From CAYHGV01 sp964356135 (GTDB lineage Bacteria; Hydrothermota; Tepidihabitantia; CAYHGV01), in NCBI GenBank assembly GCA_964356135.1, contig CAYHGV010000064.1, forward strand, positions 1-17,419: 17,419 nucleotides of DNA, written 5' to 3'. How positions within the stretch are numbered: the stretch's first letter is position 1; every line of letters begins with the position of its first letter. Shown here one piece after another: positions 15,701 through 17,419 of this stretch. Under the pieces are notes generated by a model. The model worked only from the letters and a program-made list of their open reading frames with translations. It was not told the DNA's origin and did no database searches. The position numbers and the translations under genes were made by a program.

Positions 15701-15902
15701 ACAGGTCTTTATAGGTTCTGCCCCAGGCATGGTGGACACCCATCGGATTATTGGCTGTAATCGGACCGTCTAAAAACGAAAATTTCTTCTTACCCCGGTT
15801 TTTTGCGACCAGCTTTTTGAAATGGCCGCCGGTTTCCCAGAATTTTAGAATCCGGTTTTCAATCTCGGGGAGGTTGGGTGATGCGGGAATCGGTTTATAC
15901 AT
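12765..15902 (-). CDS. ileS: Isoleucyl-tRNA synthetase
   Basis: IleS charges tRNA-Ile in the cytoplasm. The 1,045-residue length fits class Ia enzymes with an editing domain. The catalytic core has the HIGH-equivalent PMGVHHAWGR (53-62) and the KMSKS-equivalent DMHKSKGN (593-600), both non-canonical. The editing (CP1) region has LLVWTTTPWTLTSNTG and EGTGMVHIAPGCGKEDF. Cysteine pairs (CTRC near 182, CWRC near 395, a CGCG and a CGKC in the 460-530 region) suggest bound zinc. The anticodon-binding domain and a C-terminal extension follow. It begins two bases after the stop of the preceding 192-residue gene, so the pair is almost certainly one transcript; no Shine-Dalgarno sequence is seen. The 162 bases after its stop hold degenerate repeat words (AAATCCGAAATCC, 12675-12687) and no gene. 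Confidence 0.96.
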   Translation of the reverse strand: MYKPIPASPNLPEIENRILKFWETGGHFKKLVAKNRGKKKFSFLDGPITANNPMGVHHAWGRTYKDLFQRYKAMQGYDQRYQNGFDCQGLWVEVEVERELGFNSKRDIEKFGIGNFVEKCKERVLKYSKIQTQQSIRLGQWMDWDNSYYTMSDENNYTIWHFLKKCFDRGWIYEGHDVMPWCTRCGTALSEHEIVTEGYQELVHPSIYFRLPIIGREHEYLLVWTTTPWTLTSNTGVAVHPEFTYSKVKQNGDTYYLAKSRLGVLKGKYEILDEFPGEKLVGLAYQGPFDELPAQIGVKHRTISWKEISETEGTGMVHIAPGCGKEDFTLSKEFPLAVIAPLDEFGVFLDGFGWLSGTNVADSAELIFKDLTRKGLTYKIENYTHRYPVCWRCDSELVFRLVDEWFISMQELRYMIMDVAKQIRWIPEFGLERELDWLYNMEDWCISKKRYWGLALPIYKCGCGNFEVIGSRDELQSKATAGWVEFEGHTPHRPWIDNVKITCGKCGSEVSRILDVGNPWLDAGIVPYSTYGYLTNRQYWQEWFPVDFITESFPGQFRNWFYAILAMSTVLENKPPFKVLLGYALLKDEQGDDMHKSKGNVIWFEDAAERIGADVMRWMYVDHNPFQNLNFGYEHAREITRRLLTLWNVYGFFVTYATIDRFNPRAVQYIPVTERSLLDRWIISRLQALIKFVRERLDDYDPAATPKEIERFVDDISLWYVRRSRRRFWKSEGDKEKVSAYLTLYECLTTLTKLIAPSMPFWAEDIYQNLVRSVDPTAPESVHLNDYPHYDPSVRDETLEKEMTLVRHLVYLGHASRERAKIKVRQPLSVALMAVPTPAEKAAVEKLSDLIKDELNIKEIRLVENLDDLVSYRLKPKFDRLGPKFGKEVKIVAETIGQLPAEDIKKFITSGILSIKKDGAEYTITAADVEVVKQEKDHFVEGDRQYGLALNTTLTPELINEGLARELVHRVQRLRKETGFEVTDRIRLFYHTSERLADAISSFKSYISQETLAVEINRLDSLKEGITECEINGEPAKLLLQKIEQ

Positions 15903-15904
15903 CG

Positions 15905-16483
15905 TTAAAAGGTTTTTGGTCCGTAGAAGGCTATGACCAGTAATCCGACGATTGCCGCCACGAACAGCGGCTCCCAGAGACTGGGACTAGTGGTTAACGT
16001 CTCTTCGTGGGTGAACTGTTTGGAGCGAAGTAACGGCAAATCCTTTTCCAGAACAACGTCCGAGTATTCGTTCTGGAGACTTTCGCTCTCCAGGACCTGG
16101 CGGTTTTTTGAAAGGATGAGCTGGAATTCGGCACGGGCTAAGCGTTTGATGTAATTGGGTCCCCAGGGCAGTTTTTTGAACTGGTGCTGGTAATAGACCC
16201 CGAGTTCGGTTACCCGGTAGGCGAGGTCGAATGCGGCGGTGTCAGGTGGAGCATTATAAAAAACCTCAATACCCTGCGTCTGGAATTTGTCGAACAGCGC
16301 GTCACGAATGAACAGATTCTCTTCGGCTAATCCTTCGTTCTGGACGGCAAGTTGTGAGACCGCGGCATTAAGGGTATAGTTCACCAACGCTCCATCGACT
16401 ACCTTTTTGAGAAGCGCAAGGTCGGTCGGAGAGGAGGCAAAAAGAGTGTTGGCAAGAACAATGAGTATCGATAGACTTTTCAT
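15905..16483 (-). CDS. Exported protein with C-terminal membrane anchor, upstream of ileS
   Basis: The 192-residue product starts with a signal peptide (MKSLSILIVLANTLFASS, likely cleaved near 17) and ends with one hydrophobic helix (about 168-187) and a short basic tail (YGPKTF). The central part is charged and helical, with many Q/E residues. This suggests a soluble extracytoplasmic domain held by its C-terminus. I do not recognise a family. Its stop lies two bases before the ileS start, so it is the first gene of a two-gene transcript driven by the promoter at 16496-16523. The link to ileS may be only transcriptional. The ATG at 16481-16483 is well placed; there is no Shine-Dalgarno sequence. 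Confidence 0.8.
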   Translation of the reverse strand: MKSLSILIVLANTLFASSPTDLALLKKVVDGALVNYTLNAAVSQLAVQNEGLAEENLFIRDALFDKFQTQGIEVFYNAPPDTAAFDLAYRVTELGVYYQHQFKKLPWGPNYIKRLARAEFQLILSKNRQVLESESLQNEYSDVVLEKDLPLLRSKQFTHEETLTTSPSLWEPLFVAAIVGLLVIAFYGPKTF

Positions 16484-16495
16484 TTTTAACCGGCG

Positions 16496-16523
16496 ATTAT
16501 AACCGCTTTTGGCTAAAAGTCAA
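16496..16523 (-). promoter_or_regulatory. Promoter of the 192-residue gene and ileS
   Basis: On the minus strand TTGACT (16518-16523, five of six), a 16-base spacer and a perfect TATAAT (16496-16501) stand 12 bases before the ATG, giving a predicted leader of about five bases. That is too short for a Shine-Dalgarno sequence, and none is seen. Confidence 0.75.
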
Positions 16524-16541
16524 GGATTGGGTCTGAGTATC

Positions 16542-16583
16542 AAAAAAATACTACCGCTTTGGTCGGCGCTCAGTCCATGCGGT
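16542..16583 (-). terminator. Probable intrinsic terminator after the 237-residue gene
   Basis: On the minus strand ACCGC (16579-16583) pairs with GCGGT (16553-16557), with an inner TGG/CCA pair across a small bulge and a 12-base loop. Four bases later a run of seven T residues follows (16542-16548). It lies 44 bases after the stop codon of the upstream gene and just before the next promoter. The stem is modest, so the call is tentative. Confidence 0.45.
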
Positions 16584-16626
16584 TTGACCACTCAAAATCT
16601 GAGGTTGACTATTCTAAGATCAAAGT

Positions 16627-17340
16627 TCAGCGTTGAACCATCCCCGTGTTCATTTTTTTCATGAAACCATACTTTGGCAAGTCAAAACGGTTATTGAAAA
16701 AACCCTGCCGTGATTCTCCGGGACGGCTTAGATTATAGCCAATGACCGCGCCGGCAGCATTTCCCAAAAGGGTGGTTGGCAGTATTGCCCAGTAAAGATT
16801 CTGATTATCCGCCGTTTTATCCACAATATAACCCGCTCCATAGCCAAGTCCAAAACCCGCCACCGCACCGCAGACTGCGCCCAACCATGAGGACAAGAAT
16901 CTGCCGCCCGGGTCCATTCTTTTGCCTACTTCGGTCACCCCGAACGCAGCCGAAAGTGGCATCAAAGCTAATGCTGCGACTCCACCCACTGCACTGTCGG
17001 TAATGATCCGGTAAGCGCTTTCATTAGCACTACCGCCGGTGGCTTCGATACCGATTACGAGCAGGGTCATGAAAAGGGAAGTGTAGAGACAGCCCATGCT
17101 GGTTCCGCCGCAGCAGACGGTTCCTCCGAGCGCCCCGCCAAATTCCGCAGCGCAGGTGGAAAAGCTGGTTTTGGGAGGGTTGGGCTTTTTTGAAGTTGTC
17201 GTATCGCCGGCGGATAGTTCTTGACCGGCTTGAGCAACCCAGGGTTTATGTGGCAATAGCTGGTTGGTGGTGGGGGAAAAAGCGGATTTAAAAGGCGGTA
17301 GTGAAGTTCCGGCGATAACGTTAGTTATAAAAAGTGTCAC
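16627..17340 (-). CDS. Glycine-rich exported or membrane protein of unknown function
   Basis: From the GTG at 17338-17340 the frame encodes 237 residues. The first helix (MTLFITNVIAG) looks like the second half of a signal peptide. The frame stays open upstream to a TAA at 17392-17394, and those codons would read FYRKYRTLPRIALSLTAV, a classic basic-then-hydrophobic signal start. No ATG, GTG or TTG occurs in that stretch; an ATT at 17359-17361 is the only near-start codon noted, so the true start is uncertain. The mature part has a cysteine/glycine cluster (CAAEFGGALGGTVCCGG), then three Gly/Ala-rich hydrophobic segments (about 112-134, 150-172, 183-200) with glycine-zipper spacing. I recognise no family. 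A probable terminator follows. Confidence 0.7.
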   Translation of the reverse strand: MTLFITNVIAGTSLPPFKSAFSPTTNQLLPHKPWVAQAGQELSAGDTTTSKKPNPPKTSFSTCAAEFGGALGGTVCCGGTSMGCLYTSLFMTLLVIGIEATGGSANESAYRIITDSAVGGVAALALMPLSAAFGVTEVGKRMDPGGRFLSSWLGAVCGAVAGFGLGYGAGYIVDKTADNQNLYWAILPTTLLGNAAGAVIGYNLSRPGESRQGFFNNRFDLPKYGFMKKMNTGMVQR

Positions 17341-17419
17341 TGCGGTAAGGCTTAGTGCAATTCGTGGTAATGTCCTATACTTCCTGTAAAATTATGGCCT
17401 TGAAAGAAAAGGATGAAGG

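Overview
The window is 17.4 kb of bacterial chromosome in which every supported gene lies on the minus strand. Housekeeping genes (guaA, purH, a phosphoglycerate mutase, ileS) sit beside an oligopeptide-type transporter, a signalling protein, secreted and membrane proteins of unknown role, and an RHS remnant. The archaeal-type (apgM) phosphoglycerate mutase, the divergent isoleucyl-tRNA synthetase, the PD40-type secreted protein and the abundant short palindromic intergenic repeats suggest an uncultured candidate-phylum bacterium, perhaps WOR-3-like. That placement is an inference and weak.

In the direction of transcription (right to left) the layout is as follows. 16627-17340 is a secreted or membrane glycine-rich protein, followed by a probable terminator. 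15905-16483 is a signal-peptide/C-terminal-anchor protein two bases upstream of ileS (12765-15902). A DksA/TraR-type zinc finger protein follows (12219-12602), then apgM (10838-12028) and purH (9179-10669). Next is an RHS core fragment split by an in-frame TAA (7270-9078), with a four-helix membrane protein just behind it (6630-7247). guaA (4839-6356) overlaps a membrane GAF-GAF-GGDEF protein (2861-4882). Last come an OPT-family transporter (606-2408) and the start of a PD40 beta-propeller protein that runs off the left edge.

Two organising themes go beyond the gene list. First, the best promoters place the -10 box only 5-6 bases before the start codon (OPT gene, guaA, purH, apgM), with no Shine-Dalgarno sequence; this predicts leaderless mRNAs. 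Second, gaps that contain a promoter share one order: stop codon of the upstream gene, a palindromic repeat or hairpin, then the promoter of the next gene. The repeats belong to at least three families and are sometimes nested in one another. The guaA/GGDEF overlap links GMP synthesis with probable cyclic-di-GMP synthesis. No tRNA, rRNA, CRISPR array, transposase or phage gene was seen.
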